Shown here one piece after another: positions 22,049-33,189 of a stretch of 64,000 nt of DNA (position 1 is its first letter; every line of letters starts with the position of its first letter). The notes beneath the pieces are model-generated. The model had not been told where the DNA came from. It made no database searches and saw only the letters and a list, made by a program, of their open reading frames with translations. A program made the translations under genes and the position numbers. The DNA is from Dipteronia dyeriana (lineage: Eukaryota; Streptophyta; Magnoliopsida; Sapindales; Sapindaceae), in NCBI GenBank assembly GCA_032871835.1, contig CM065295.1, positions 22,702,501 through 22,766,500 on the forward strand, given 5' to 3'.

Positions 22049-25000
22049 TAGATAGTTGATTCGGGGGCCACTAACCATGTTTGTTCTTCTTTTCAATGGA
22101 CTGATTCTTAGACACAGCTAAAGGAGAGAGCATTCTCAATGTGTGTGGGATCAGGGATGTCGTGTTGGCACGAGCAGTAGGCGTAATTAGATTACGTTTT
22201 TGTAATAATTATATATTGTTAGACAATGTATTTTGTATTCCTGGATTTACATTGAATTTGATTTCCGTTTCTAAGTTGTTAGAACAAAAATATTCTATTT
22301 CTTTTAATAAAGTCTGTTATTATTGGAAAGAATGGTCTGAATATTTGTTCAGGAATTAATGAAAACAATTTGTATATGTTAAGACCGTTAATACATACTA
22401 CACTGCTCAACACCAAAATGTTTAAGATTGAAAAAAAAAAAACAAAACGACATAAGATTTCTTCAGATAATGACACGTATCTCTGGCATCTAAGGCTTGG
22501 TCATATCAACCTTGACCGGATAGATAGATTAGTAAAAAGTGGACATTTAAGTGAGTTAAAGGTTGGCACATTACCCGTCTGTGAATCTTTTCTGGAAGGT
22601 AAGATAACTAAGAGACCTTTTACTGGAAAAAGGCTTAGAGCTAAAGAATCGCTAGAGCTTATACATACAGACGTCTGCGGGCCAATGAATGTTAAAGCTA
22701 AAGGTGGTTATGAGTATTATGTCACCTTTATAAATGACTACTTAAGATACGGATACGTCTACCTGATGGAACGAAAGTCGGAAACTTTTGAAAAGTTCAA
22801 AGAATTTCGAGCTGAAGTTAAGAATCAATTAGGTAGAACTATCAAGTCACTATGATCGGATAGTAGAGGTGAGTACCTTGACCAAGAGTTTGAAGACTTC
22901 ATAGTCTAGCATAGGATAGTTTCCCAACTCATAGTTCCTGGTACACCTCAGCAAAATGGTGTAGCAGAGAGGAGAAATATAACCCTAATGGAAATGGTGA
23001 GATCTATGATTGGTTTCTTATCATTACCGAATTCCTTCTGGGGATATGCATTACAAACAACGCCATACATTTTGAATATGGTGCCATCCAAATCTGTTCC
23101 TAAGACTCTCTTAGAGTTGTGAAATGGTCGTAAAGCTAGTTTATGACATTTTCGCATATGTGGGTGTCCAACACATGTGCTAAAGAATAGAACTGGAAAG
23201 CTAGAGTCCAAGTCTGTTGTCTGCCTGTTTGTAGGATACTCCAAGGAGACCAAAGGTGGATACTTTTATAGTCCCGAAGATAACAAAGTATTTGTATCGA
23301 TAAATGCAACGTTTCTTGAGGATAATTATATTAGTGACCATAAACCTCGATCTAAGATTGTATTGAATGAGTTGGAGCCTGGTGAGACTAGTGCTTCATC
23401 AACAAGAGTTGTTGATCCACAAACATCAGAGAGTCAGATGGTTCCTTATCAAGATACACTACCAACTAGGCATTGTGAGAGGGTTGCGAGACAACTTGAA
23501 CACTAATTAGGTATAGGTGAGGGACAAGGTGTTGTCTCTGCTGATAGTGTGGATGATCCGTTGACATTTAAGAATGCAATGGAAGATCCTGATAAAGAGG
23601 AATGGCTTAAAGTCATGAATCTCAAGATGGAGTTCATGTACTCTAACTCAGTCTAGAATCTTGTAGACTTACTATATGGGGTAAAACCCATAGGGTGTAA
23701 GTGAATCTACAAGTGAATGAGAGGACTAGACGGAAAGGTATTGACCTTTAAGGTAAGGCTAGTGGACAAGGGTTATAGCCAGAAAGACCTTCTCGCCAGT
23801 AGCCATGTTTAAGTCTATTAGGATTCACTTATCTATTGTTGCCTATTTTGATTATGAAATTTGGAAAATAGACATCAAGATTGCATTCTTTAATGGCAAT
23901 CTTGATGAGAACATCTATATGATGCAACCAGAGGGTTTCGTGACTCCAGATCAAGAGCAAATGGTTTGCAAGCTGCAAAGGTCCATATATGGACTTAAGC
24001 AAGCATCTAGATCTTGGAACATTATGTTTGATGATGTGATCAAAACCTATGGCTTCGAGCAGAACGTCGATGAGCCTTGTGTTTACAATCGCATCATTGA
24101 TAAGAAAGTATTTTTCTTGGTCCTATACGTAGATGATATCCTACTCATTGAGATTGATGTGGGAGTGTTAACTGATGTAAAGGGTTGGCTGGCTAGCCAA
24201 TTCCAAATGAAAGATTTGGGAGAGGCAAGTTATGTTCTAGAGATCCAACTTATAAGGGATCGTAAGAACAAACTCATAGCACTGTCTCAAGCATCATATA
24301 TCGACAAGATTCTTGTGTGATTTTCAATGTAGAACTCCAAGAACGGTAATTTACCTTCCAGGCATGAAGTTCACTTGTCTAAGGAACAGTGTCCTAAGAC
24401 ACCAAAAGAATTTAAGGATATGAGACATGTACCCTATGCATCGGCAGAAGGTAGTCTCATGTATGTTATGCTATGCATGAGACCGGGCATCTGCTATACA
24501 GTGGGAGTAGTCAACAGATACCAGTCCAACCCAAGATTGGATCATTGGGTTGCTGTCAAGACTATTCTCAAGTATCTTCGGAGAACGAGAAATTATATAC
24601 TAGTGTATTCCGGATAGGATTTGATCCCATTAGGATACATGGATTATAATTTTTAGTCAGACAAGGATTCTAGAAAATCCACGTCTGGATCAGTATTCAC
24701 CATGGATAGGGGTGCCATTGTGTCGAGAAGTATCAAGCAATCTTGTATTGCTGAATCCACCATGGAAGCAGAATATGTAGCCGCTTGTGAAGTTGCTAAA
24801 GGGGTTGTTTGGCTCCGTAAGTTCTTGAGTGATCTGGAAGTTGTTCCAGACCTAGAAGTTGTTCCAGACCTGGATAAGCGGTAAGCTCATCACACTTTAT
24901 TGTGATAACAGTGATGTTGTGGCAAATTCCAAAGAACCAAGAAGCCATAAGAGAGGGAAGCATAAAGAGAGAAAGTTTTATCTAATCAGAGAGATAGTGA

Positions 25001-25137
25001 CGATAGCAGATATGATCGTCACCAAGATAGCCTCACAAGACAATCATGTTGAACCATTTACGAAGACCTTACCGGCTAAAGTGTTTTCGGGTCACCTAGA
25101 TGGTCTAGGGTTACGAGACATGCCTCACAAGCTTTAG
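22049..25137 (+). pseudogene. Copia pol (protease, integrase, RT, RNase H), broken
   Basis: Protease: IVDSGATNHVC at about 22052, preceded by a TAG (22049-22051) in place of the usual Trp. GAG-preintegrase: LWHLRLGHINL near 22477. Integrase: 22650-23180, with HTDVCGPMN, the FINDY segment and Gly-Thr-Pro-Gln-Gln. RT: 23805-24320, with the YVDD box at 24126-24137. RNase H: 24375-25137, with STMEAEYVAACE and a Cys-Asp-Asn-Ser segment. Stops occur near 22853, 23504, 23655, 24318 and 24616. The RT lead-in (23640-23805) is degraded. Confidence 0.85.
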
Positions 25138-25151
25138 TGAAAGTGGGAGAT

Positions 25152-27272
25152 TGTTGGGGTTTATGCCCTAAACATGTAACTTGTAAATGGATTTATGAAA
25201 TAAATAAAAAGAAAAATTCAATTCATTCTTGTTGTGTTTATAACCTGTGCATATTCAACATCCAAGATTGCCGGATGTAATCTCGAAGTATGTATATGAG
25301 TGTCATATACTTATGGATATAGTAAGAGACGTGCAATCTAAAAAGTCCAAAGATAGCAAATAAAGCTGGGTACTTTATTTGTGGTAAATCTATAGTTGCG
25401 GTCCATTCCGTAATATACGATGACTCTATCCTGAATCATTCATATGAGATATGGAAATGGAGGCACCTTGTATGATGTAATCATATAGGACTGGGCCATG
25501 ATCTATATGAATTTCCCACCAAGATCCGCTTACCAATGAGATTCATATATATCAACTAATGATGGCTATATGTGGGTGATCTTAATCCTGAATGTCTTAT
25601 CCACTCTTCCAGGTTAAATCGTGGTTTTTGATATACAATGGGTGAGGTCAGATGCATTTCCTGATCAATATACTCCGTATGTTGGAATTACGGTTTGGCT
25701 TATGACTGGGAAGTTTTATACACAGGAGTGGAAACCACTTCTTCTTGTGAGAAGTAGATGGTAGTTCCCTTAAGGGTTGATTCGGTACTTGGACAATATG
25801 AGCGCTCTTCTAATTCCGTTAGGAAATAGGATTTATCGTCCATTAGAGAATCAACGATACTTAAAGGATATATGTGATTAGAGGGGTATAACGGACATTA
25901 TGACCCATATCTAATTATGAACTACTGTGGAGGATCACACCATGTGTAATAGCTATATCGATGGACACCAAGTTGTATCGGACTGTGTAAAAACGTCTAC
26001 AGTTGAGAGAGTGCAGCTTCGGGTTTTTAGTGGAATAACACTGGAGTTAATAATCAAGGAATATTAATTAAAGAGTTTAATTGTTGATTCCAAGGATTAT
26101 TGGAGCTCAAAATACTTTGGATCCATTAGGTCATCTTGATAGCCCCATCAATTTAGGTAACAAGGGTCACGGTTAATTAATTGGATTGTCCAATTAATTG
26201 TGTTACGAAAGTTATACGTATTTATTCGGGAATTAATTAAATAATGAGATTATTTAATTAATGAATAATGGTGATTGAATAAATTTAATATCAATATTAT
26301 TTAATTATGTTATTAATTACTAAATAGAGGGTGTATGTTGATATTTGTTTTTGTATAAAATATTATAACGTGGATATTTTATTTTTATTAAATTAAATAT
26401 TTATTTTTGATTTTGAATTTGAATAGTTTGAATTCAAAAATAAAATCAAATAAAAGATTTGGGATATTTTTTATTTGAAAGAATTTAAAATTCAAATTAG
26501 ATTTGATCAGTTTTTTTAAAAATTATATATATATATATATATATATAATTTTAAAAAAACCGAATCAAAGATTTGATTTTTTTAAAAATGTTTTTGGTTT
26601 AAAAGATAAATAGATATATTTGATATATTATTATTTGAAAAATATTGATATCAGATATCAATACAATTAACACACAAAAAGACAAAAAAAAAACGGTGTT
26701 TTGTTTTGTTTCAAGTTTTTTGATTTGGTGAAGAGGTGTGTGTTTGTCAAAAGTGTTTTGATATAAAACAAAAGACAAAAGGTTTTTTTTTTGCTTTGAA
26801 AGGTTTGCGTGAGATATAAACAATTTTTTTTATCATTGCATGCATCAAACATATATCAACACATACATCAGAGTTTGCATGAGATGCAAACAGTGCAAGT
26901 GTTGCATAGTGAAAATAAAGAAAGAGTTTCTTAGTTTTCCTTCATCCTCCATTCTAAGATCCCTAGCTCGTGATGCGTTCATACGCAGTTACCAGTTTCG
27001 AGATATAGCAAGGAAGATCAGTGGTGCAGACCAGAAGTTTATCAAAAAGTGAAGGATCCTCCAAACGTTGGTATGGTTCGATTTTATTCTTCTTTACATT
27101 GATTTCAATTTTCCTTTATATACATGTATTTTATTATTGTAAAAAATTTATATGTATTTATTCCGAAAGTAATTACGATCCTAAGTTCACTGGTTCCAGA
27201 TACAGATTACGATCTGTATAAAAAAAATTATAACTAATTTCCACTGTGTTACCGGTGAACGGGGTTCCAATA
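25152..27272 (+). repeat. 3' LTR of the truncated Copia element
   Basis: Starts TGTTGGGGTTTATGCCC after the purine tract AAGTGGGAGAT and ends at GGGGTTCCAATA, where the relative ends GGGGTTCCAACA. The length is about 2.1 kb. It carries one copy of the CCTCCAAACGTTGG block near 27057, whereas the relative carries two. An AT palindrome lies near 26510-26570. Confidence 0.8.
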
Positions 27273-27329
27273 ATATTCACAACTTAAGATAAAGACGCAC
27301 AACCTTTATCTTAAGTTGTGAATATTATT
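27269..27329. repeat. Perfect 26-bp inverted repeat with 9-nt loop
   Basis: Left arm 27269-27294 and right arm 27304-27329 are exact reverse complements, separated by ACGCACAAC. The left arm starts in the last bases of the Copia LTR and the right arm is in the inverted LTR fragment. Intact family LTRs (28220-28275) have only an imperfect version of this stem. Confidence 0.85.
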
Positions 27330-27548
27330 CAAGACTAACTAAATAATTGTGTCTACCTCATACATATCCAGATGTATGAACAATTCTTCTTTTCTCATAG
27401 TATTTTGACCTTTTAATTAATTTCTTTTGACAATTATAATAATTAAACTATAAATGCTATAGGATTTGTTAATCTGGAATCACTTTACTAATATGAAAAG
27501 ATTGTCAAATACATTATTACACTCTTGCTATCGAGCATAATCCCAACA
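27273..27548 (-). repeat. LTR fragment of the 28002-55694 Copia family, inverted
   Basis: Read on the minus strand from 27548 it starts TGTTGGGATTATGCTCGATA, the same start as the LTRs at 28002 and 43637, and matches them for about 275 bp. It is cut off where the 5'-truncated Copia ends at 27272. It implies a second insertion of that Copia family, in opposite orientation, which was later disrupted. Confidence 0.8.
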
Positions 27549-28001
27549 GAAGATACCTTGCTCTTCTTTAACTCGGGAAATCTTCCTGACATGATTTTTC
27601 TGGGAATTGTTGGAGGTACTGGCTAGAGTAGGTCCCCCGTTGACGGTGTGTATGACCTGAATTTGTTGCATCAGGTCTTTCTCCTCTCATTTCCTCTTCT
27701 CTGCGTGATCTCGGATCTCGGTTTGAACCTCCTTACCTGTGTGGATGCTATCTCGAACCTGCTGTAAGAACTCCACCAAACAGACACCCCTCACTAGTGC
27801 TTTGATCTGTTTACACAAAATAAAGTTCTCTAAGGGGTTGTGCCCCATATCATCGTGGAAGTCACAGTACTTGTATCGATTCCTTATGTCAACTGGTGCC
27901 TTCATGAGAGCTGACTTTCTGAGCTAGCGCATATCTTGGATAGCAAAGAAGATTGTCTCACGGGAAGCGTTTAAGGGTGTGTAGTGATTGTAACCCCTCT
28001 C
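27549..28001 (-). pseudogene. Gypsy gag, C-terminal part with degenerate zinc finger
   Basis: On the minus strand from 28001: YTPLN, then IFFAIQDMR, and from 27905 KYCDFHDDMGHN, the usual lead into the nucleocapsid zinc finger of this gag type. The final Cys of the finger appears to be replaced (ENF). A stop after HAEKRK closes the frame near 27687, and further gag-like text reaches 27549. The fragment continues the gag that breaks at 55700. The two parts are separated by the Copia insertion, whose target duplication CTCTC is at 27997-28001. Confidence 0.8.
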
Positions 28002-28843
28002 TGTTGGGATTATACTCGATAGCAAGAGTATAATAATATATTTGACAATCTTTTCATATTAATAAAGTGATTTCTAGTTTAATAAATCTTATAGCATTTA
28101 TAGTTTAATTATTATAATTGTCAAAAGTAAATAATCATAAGGTTAAAAGACTATGAGAAAAGAATAATTGTTCATATATCTAAATATGTATGAAGTAGAC
28201 ATAATTCTTTAGTTAGTCTTAAATAATATTCACAACTTAAGATAAAGGTTGGGCGTCTTTATCTTGTCAAAGTTGTAGATTCTTTTGCTAGCATTTGAGT
28301 GGGATCAAATGTGTTATGATGAGTCTAAAATCATCAAACTGTGGTGTCTTTGGGCAAAAGAATCTAGTGCACTTGGTGCATTGAAATGGATCACAGTGAA
28401 ATACTTTATCTAGAACCGTCAATGGATAAACGCTTTCACCTGAAGACAATCGAAGAGTCTATCTTAATCCTGAGATAAACGATGGAATTATGGTTGCAAG
28501 TGTTTTCATTTGAGTTATCAATGAGTACGATTATATAGCATAGTCTATCCTCGATAGTTTGGTGGTATTCATTTGTTAATCGATAGAGGACTTCATTTAT
28601 AGTTATGGACATCGTGGCTCCATTTATTAAATGTGAGTAGAATACCATTGTATGGATATTTTGAGGTATTGGATATTAAATCTTAATGTTAAGTTTTCAA
28701 TAGTATCTATTGAAACATGGCTTCTGGACAAGTCAAAATATCCAGGTTCAAAATGTGATCATATGAGTAAATATGGCAACTTTGAGAGCTATAGAAGGTC
28801 TATGAGCTCTTGGCGATTACTAGTATCCTTCATAAGGATACAC
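28002..28843 (+). repeat. 5' LTR, first piece
   Basis: Matches 43637-44171 plus the start of 53964-54285 of the 3' LTR. It is cut by an 8-kb insertion whose target duplication TACAC is 28839-28843. It preserves the empty site of the other nested insertion (GATTATATAGCATAG near 28530). Confidence 0.88.
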
Positions 28844-29108
28844 TGACATGTCCTAAAGACGTGTTCCTAATCCCAAGTATATGAGTGTCATAGTAATAAA
28901 TTAACCGGTAAGACCGGGTCGAACTACAAGGAGGTTGTTCACTTGTCCTTGTAGAATTAATTATCTAGATTAATTAATAAGCTTGTTATAAAAATGTAAA
29001 TCAATTAAAATTAAAACTGTGGCTAAGGGATCCACTGTTGGTAATTCAAATATGATCCAATAATTAATATTTAGTCCAGATTAATGGGAGGGTATTTCAC
29101 TCCACTAA

Positions 29109-29405
29109 CCACTCTCTGATAGATGTGGGTAAAAGTACTCACTGTGCTAGACAACATCTGTCTGTCTACAATGAGTCAAAACTCCACAAAAGGTTAGAGA
29201 GGATAAACCACTCTCAGATAGATATGGGTAAAAGTACCCACTATGCTAGACAATATCAGTCTGTCTACAGTGAGTCAAAAACTCTACAAAGATCAGAGGG
29301 GAGAAACCACTCTCTGATAAATATGAGTAAAAGTACTCATTGTGCTAGACAATATCTGTCTGACTACATTGGGTCAAAAACTCCACAAAGATCAGAGGGG
29401 AGAAA
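29109..29405 (+). repeat. Three tandem 99-bp units in the LTR
   Basis: CCACTCTC starts at 29109, 29208 and 29307, exactly 99 bp apart. Because 99 is a multiple of three, a plus-strand frame (29125-29499) reads a 33-residue unit three times (core GKSTHCARQ). The other LTR has the same array near 35265-35560. The frame is antisense to the element and probably not translated. Confidence 0.85.
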
Positions 29406-30245
29406 GCAAAAAAATAATAAACTTACCATAATTGGATCATATTTTCCATACCAACAGTATCACCTTTGGCCTCAGCTATATAAAATTAGTCAGACATAAT
29501 TTAACTAGAAAATAGTTATTTTATTTAAACTGAGAATTTGAGAACAAAAGAGAGAGAATTTCACAAATCTAATATCATATTTGGATTCAGAATGTGTAAA
29601 TTAGGGGGGAGAGGTCCCCTATTTATACAAAATACGGATGAAAATTGACCATCGGATGAATTTAGAATGGAGCTTCAAGATTTCACCACGTCATCAGTGA
29701 ACAGTGAACAATGACAGTGAACAGTAAACGCATCCGTGAAAGTCAATAGTGAACAGTGCACCGGCTTCTAGAATATGATTCTCTGCAGCACGTGTACGGT
29801 GCACTCATAACTCGGGTCAATAGAATTGTGCCACGTCATCGGTCAATAATCTTCTAGAAAGTCAACTATGAACAGTGCATCGACTTCTATAATGTGATTC
29901 TCTACAGCCGCGTGTACAGTGTACTCGCAGTTTGGTCCAATAGTAATGTGCCATGTCATCAGGAACAGTGAAAGTCAACTGTGAACAGTGAATAGTCAAA
30001 ATTACAAAAATGTCCTTCGTGGACTCCCTAAGGTTTTTGACGTTCTAAACTTGAAAACGATGTTTGTTTTGCCATCTGACTTCTCCATAATTCTGAATTG
30101 ATCGAATTACCTCTAAAATACAAAGAAAAATACATTGATTACTACACAACATATTTATTTAAGCGAGCGAATGAAATTATGTCTAAATTGGGGAATTAAT
30201 CATATTGGAAGTGTAAAATGATGATATTATCCCTTAGTAAACATA

Positions 30246-30994
30246 GGCTCAGTTTGGCATTGCTTCCCTAGCTGCTTTTGGGGCCGAAAATGATTCTGGA
30301 CCTAAAACAAAGTGTTTGGTAAAATCGCTGGGAAATGCTTTTAGTCACTTTTAGCTTCTCACAACTGAGTTTTTGAGAAGCTACAAATACATGCTTTTGG
30401 ATTTTGGCTTCTGCTTTTAGAAAACGCGCTACAGTGATATTAAATAAAAGTTTACTAACTTTCCAACTTTATCCTTACCTTTAATGAAATTTAACAAAAA
30501 AAAATTGGACTTATATTTTTATACAAAAAAAAATGTTGTCATAACTGTATAAAAAAATTGGGATAATTAATTTAATAAAGTAGAATAAAAATGAAATTAA
30601 AAACTAAAGTAGAATAAAATAAAGAAATAAAGAAATAAAAAAATTGAACTAATTAATTAAATAAAGTAGAATAAAAAACGGGGCTAATTAATTCAATAAA
30701 GTACCGTAATTATATAACACTTAACACTAAACACAAATAAACAAGAAAAATGTAAAGTATACCACATTAGTACCATTTAGATGTCTATGTCCTTTTAGTA
30801 ATTTTACACACTTACAACACTTTTTATTTCAGTTTACCAAACACATTGAAATTACTTTTAGTTCTCACAGCACTTTTAAAAATCAGATTACCAAACACTC
30901 AGCTGATTCTTCCCACAGCAATTCCAAAAACAATTCCCCCCACAGCAATTTCAAAAGCACTTATTCCCACAGCACAACAATGTCAAACTGGGCC
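30246..30994. mobile_element. Harbinger-like MITE, 749 bp
   Basis: Ends are GGCTCAGTTTGGCATTG on the left and, inverted, GGCCCAGTTTGACATTG on the right. The 3-bp duplication ATA (30243-30245 and 30995-30997) is confirmed by the empty site in the partner LTR, which reads AAACATACATTTTTCAG. A 3-bp duplication and GGSC-start termini suit PIF/Harbinger-type MITEs. No transposase is present. Confidence 0.8.
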
Positions 30995-31019
30995 ATACAC
31001 TTTTCAGTGTTAATCACAT

Positions 31020-31039
31020 CCCCCCCCCCCCCCCCCCCC
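31020..31039 (-). other. Polypurine tract: 20 consecutive G (minus strand)
   Basis: A run of 20 C on the plus strand ends four bases before the LTR boundary at 31016. On the element's sense strand this is a G tract just upstream of the 3' LTR, the position of the plus-strand primer. The length may have grown by slippage after insertion. Confidence 0.7.
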
Positions 31040-32255
31040 TCAACCAGCTTATTGCGAGTCCCTAGCAACTAAAGTGAAAATAGTAAAGACTCAAATTCAA
31101 ATCTCTAAACTACCAAATAGACAAACTATCACATACATCTTTTCTCACCCTTTGACAACCAGTGATCAATTGAGTTATCAATCAAACTTTCTTGTGTTCA
31201 ATAAAGATCAACACAATAACTATGAGATTCAATTGAAATCAAGCAACATTTTCATTCCGAAATCTCATCATGGCGTTTTCCTTAGGCAAGAGTTTTATTT
31301 CTTTTCTTTTTTTTGTTTTTTTTTAATATAACAAAATTGGAAACAAACATTTCATCTTTAATCCATGTAGCAAGCTTTAGGCCAATGACTCTAAACCAGT
31401 TGGCTTTAGGGCATTAAGTGTTAAAACACTCCTACGGGCTTAATTACTCAGATTGAAAATGTTTTTTTTTAATAGTACAATTCCCTTAAGCTTTCTCTTT
31501 AACCTGTGTAACGAGCTTTGGGTCAATGACTCCCAAACCAGTTGGTCTTAGGGCATTAGGTGTTGAAGCACCCCTCGGACTTAATTGCTCGAGTTAAAAA
31601 GGCTACGAAACTGTACTTTATTCTTATCCAGACTCCACTGTTTTGCGCGAACACTCTATGCTTACTGAGGCATGAGGCCTGGCTACTAAGTAAAAGTTTT
31701 GGTCACAACACACAAAATTATTATTATTATTATTACTATATATAATTTTAAACAAGACCACTGCCTTCGGTTGTTACCCTTGAATGATGTTTCAGAACTA
31801 AATATCGTAAAATCTCAATTTACTGCACATAATCAAGTGTCAACGTGCGTGTGTGTCTAGAATAGTTCGAAAAAATTCTCAAGATGACTTAATGAACAAA
31901 AAGATTAGTCAATGATATCACAATGGAGATTTTATAAATTTGAATAGTCAGAAGAGAGGAAAAATACATCAGATCTACAAAGATGCGTCTCAGAAGTATC
32001 TAAAAGATCTCTTTACTCGGCCATCTTTACAAAAAAAAAATTGTCAGAAGTTAGCTTTTTTTAAAAAAAAAAAACAAAAGTTATTGAATCAACTATCCCC
32101 TCCCAACCAGAATGAGACATTGTCCCCAATGTCTTTAGAAAGAGGTAAGGTTTAGAAAATATCACCTGAACAACTTGAAAGATAACAAATTGCTGCAAAA
32201 CAACAAAACAAATACAAAATAAAGGAAAATAAAATGCATAAAAACCACTGGACAA
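31040..32255. other. Non-coding interior of the LOG-carrying element
   Basis: No gene was recognised. Two imperfect copies of a block of about 130 bp lie at 31365-31455 and 31500-31600 (shared words CCAGTTGG, TTAGGGCATTA, ACTTAATTGCTC). The stretch adjoining the LOG stop codon may be its captured 3' untranslated region. Confidence 0.4.
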
Positions 32256-32912
32256 TCACAAACTGAGATTCAGATCAATTCTACATTTCTTGTTCTCTTC
32301 ATTAATGGACCAATATATTTTGGAGGTTGAGGGATCTGGCTCATAATTAAAAGCTTGTAATTGGTCAATCAGCTCATGTGGACTTGAAGCAGAGATAAAG
32401 ATTCTTCGGATTGAAGGTGGAATGTAATAATTTTTCTGAGCATGATCAAGAAATGAAAGCAAACCATCATAAAATTTATTAACATTCAACAAACCTATGA
32501 GTTTCTCATAGATGTGTAGTTGCGCCCATGATGCCATTGTAAAGATTTATTCTAAGGTTCCAAAACCACCTGGCAAAGCTATAAACGCATCAGCATGATG
32601 TAACATAGCAGTCAATCTTTCAGGCATACCTGAAACAACTAGCTCTTCACCATTTGTCTTTCCGATGATGTCTGCTGCGGCCATAGGTTTTGGGACAATA
32701 CCCAGAACTTGACTACCTCCATCTCGTGCAGCTCGTGAAACACACCCTATTTTTAATCCCAAGTTACCTCCTCCATACACTAGGTGTATTTTTCGCTCAG
32801 CCAAAACCTTACCAAGATGAGTTGCAGCATCAACAAACTCTCTGTATTTCCCGTAATTGGTGCCACCAAACACACAAATGTTTGTGAATCGTTTAGTTGA
32901 AGGTGATGCCAT
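32256..32912 (-). pseudogene. LOG-like cytokinin-activating phosphoribohydrolase, intronless, one nonsense codon
   Basis: LOG enzymes release active cytokinin bases from cytokinin riboside 5'-monophosphates in one step. The frame runs 218 codons from ATG (32910-32912) to the stop at 32256, matching the usual family length of about 215. Visible are the N-terminal ICVFGGTNYGK, the nucleotide-binding YGGGNLGL segment, SGMPERLTAMLHHADAFIALPGG, and the C-terminal half with ASWAQLHIYEKLIGLLNV and the FISASSPHELIDQLQ helix. One TAA (32547-32549) interrupts it, exactly where the PGGxGTxxE motif (here PGGFGTLE) should have its last, catalytic Glu. One extra residue sits in GLKIGC. Family members normally have several introns and none is here, so this is a processed copy carried by the retrotransposon. 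Confidence 0.85.
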
Positions 32913-32982
32913 TAATGCACTCTCTGAAATTTTCTTTTGAATGTTTATGAGTGCTTGAAGCAAAAACGAAAACAAATGCTTG

Positions 32983-32990
32983 TATTTATA
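32983..32990 (-). promoter_or_regulatory. TATA-like box upstream of the LOG copy
   Basis: The minus strand reads TATAAATA 71 bases upstream of the LOG ATG, and the text between looks like a short plant 5' untranslated region (CATTCAAAAGAAAATTTCAG). A second TATATATATAG lies near 33020. If real, promoter sequence came with the gene or arose in the element. Weak evidence from motif alone. Confidence 0.35.
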
Positions 32991-33189
32991 GATCCTGAAA
33001 AGGTAACACAATGATACACCTATATATATAGGGCGGCGTATTTGTCAATGATATTAGATACAAATGGTTCAAAAAACAAAAGTAAACAATAATAATTACA
33101 AAAGACATTAAATGCGGAAGAAAAAAAATAATAAAAACAAAAGGATATTTACTGGTAGTTGTGATTGTGGCTCACATCTTCCTCTGGTT

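Larger units (their letters stand above)
20733..27272 (+). mobile_element. Copia element, 5' truncated (same family as 44172-53963)
   Basis: From 20733 the sequence matches the leader of the intact relative at about 47493 onward (ATATACCCCGCGGTCTCCATC-like text), so the 5' LTR and first part of the leader are missing and the left edge fuses directly to Gypsy pol. Gag starts at 21263, pol follows with stops, RNase H ends at 25137 and a 3' LTR runs from 25152. The family is Ty1/copia by domain order and integrase wording. Confidence 0.85.
28844..31016 (-). repeat. 3' LTR of the LOG-carrying element
   Basis: 2173 bp including a 749-bp MITE and its 3-bp duplication, so about 1.42 kb originally. 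Contains a 99-bp triplicate (29109-29405) and, near 29695-29990, many copies of the word GAACAGTG. Confidence 0.85.

Noticed and set aside
29125..29499. 124-codon frame with a three-fold 33-residue repeat
   Set aside because: It lies entirely in an LTR array of 99-bp units, is antisense to the element and starts at GTG. The open frame follows from the unit length, so it is listed as a repeat rather than a gene.
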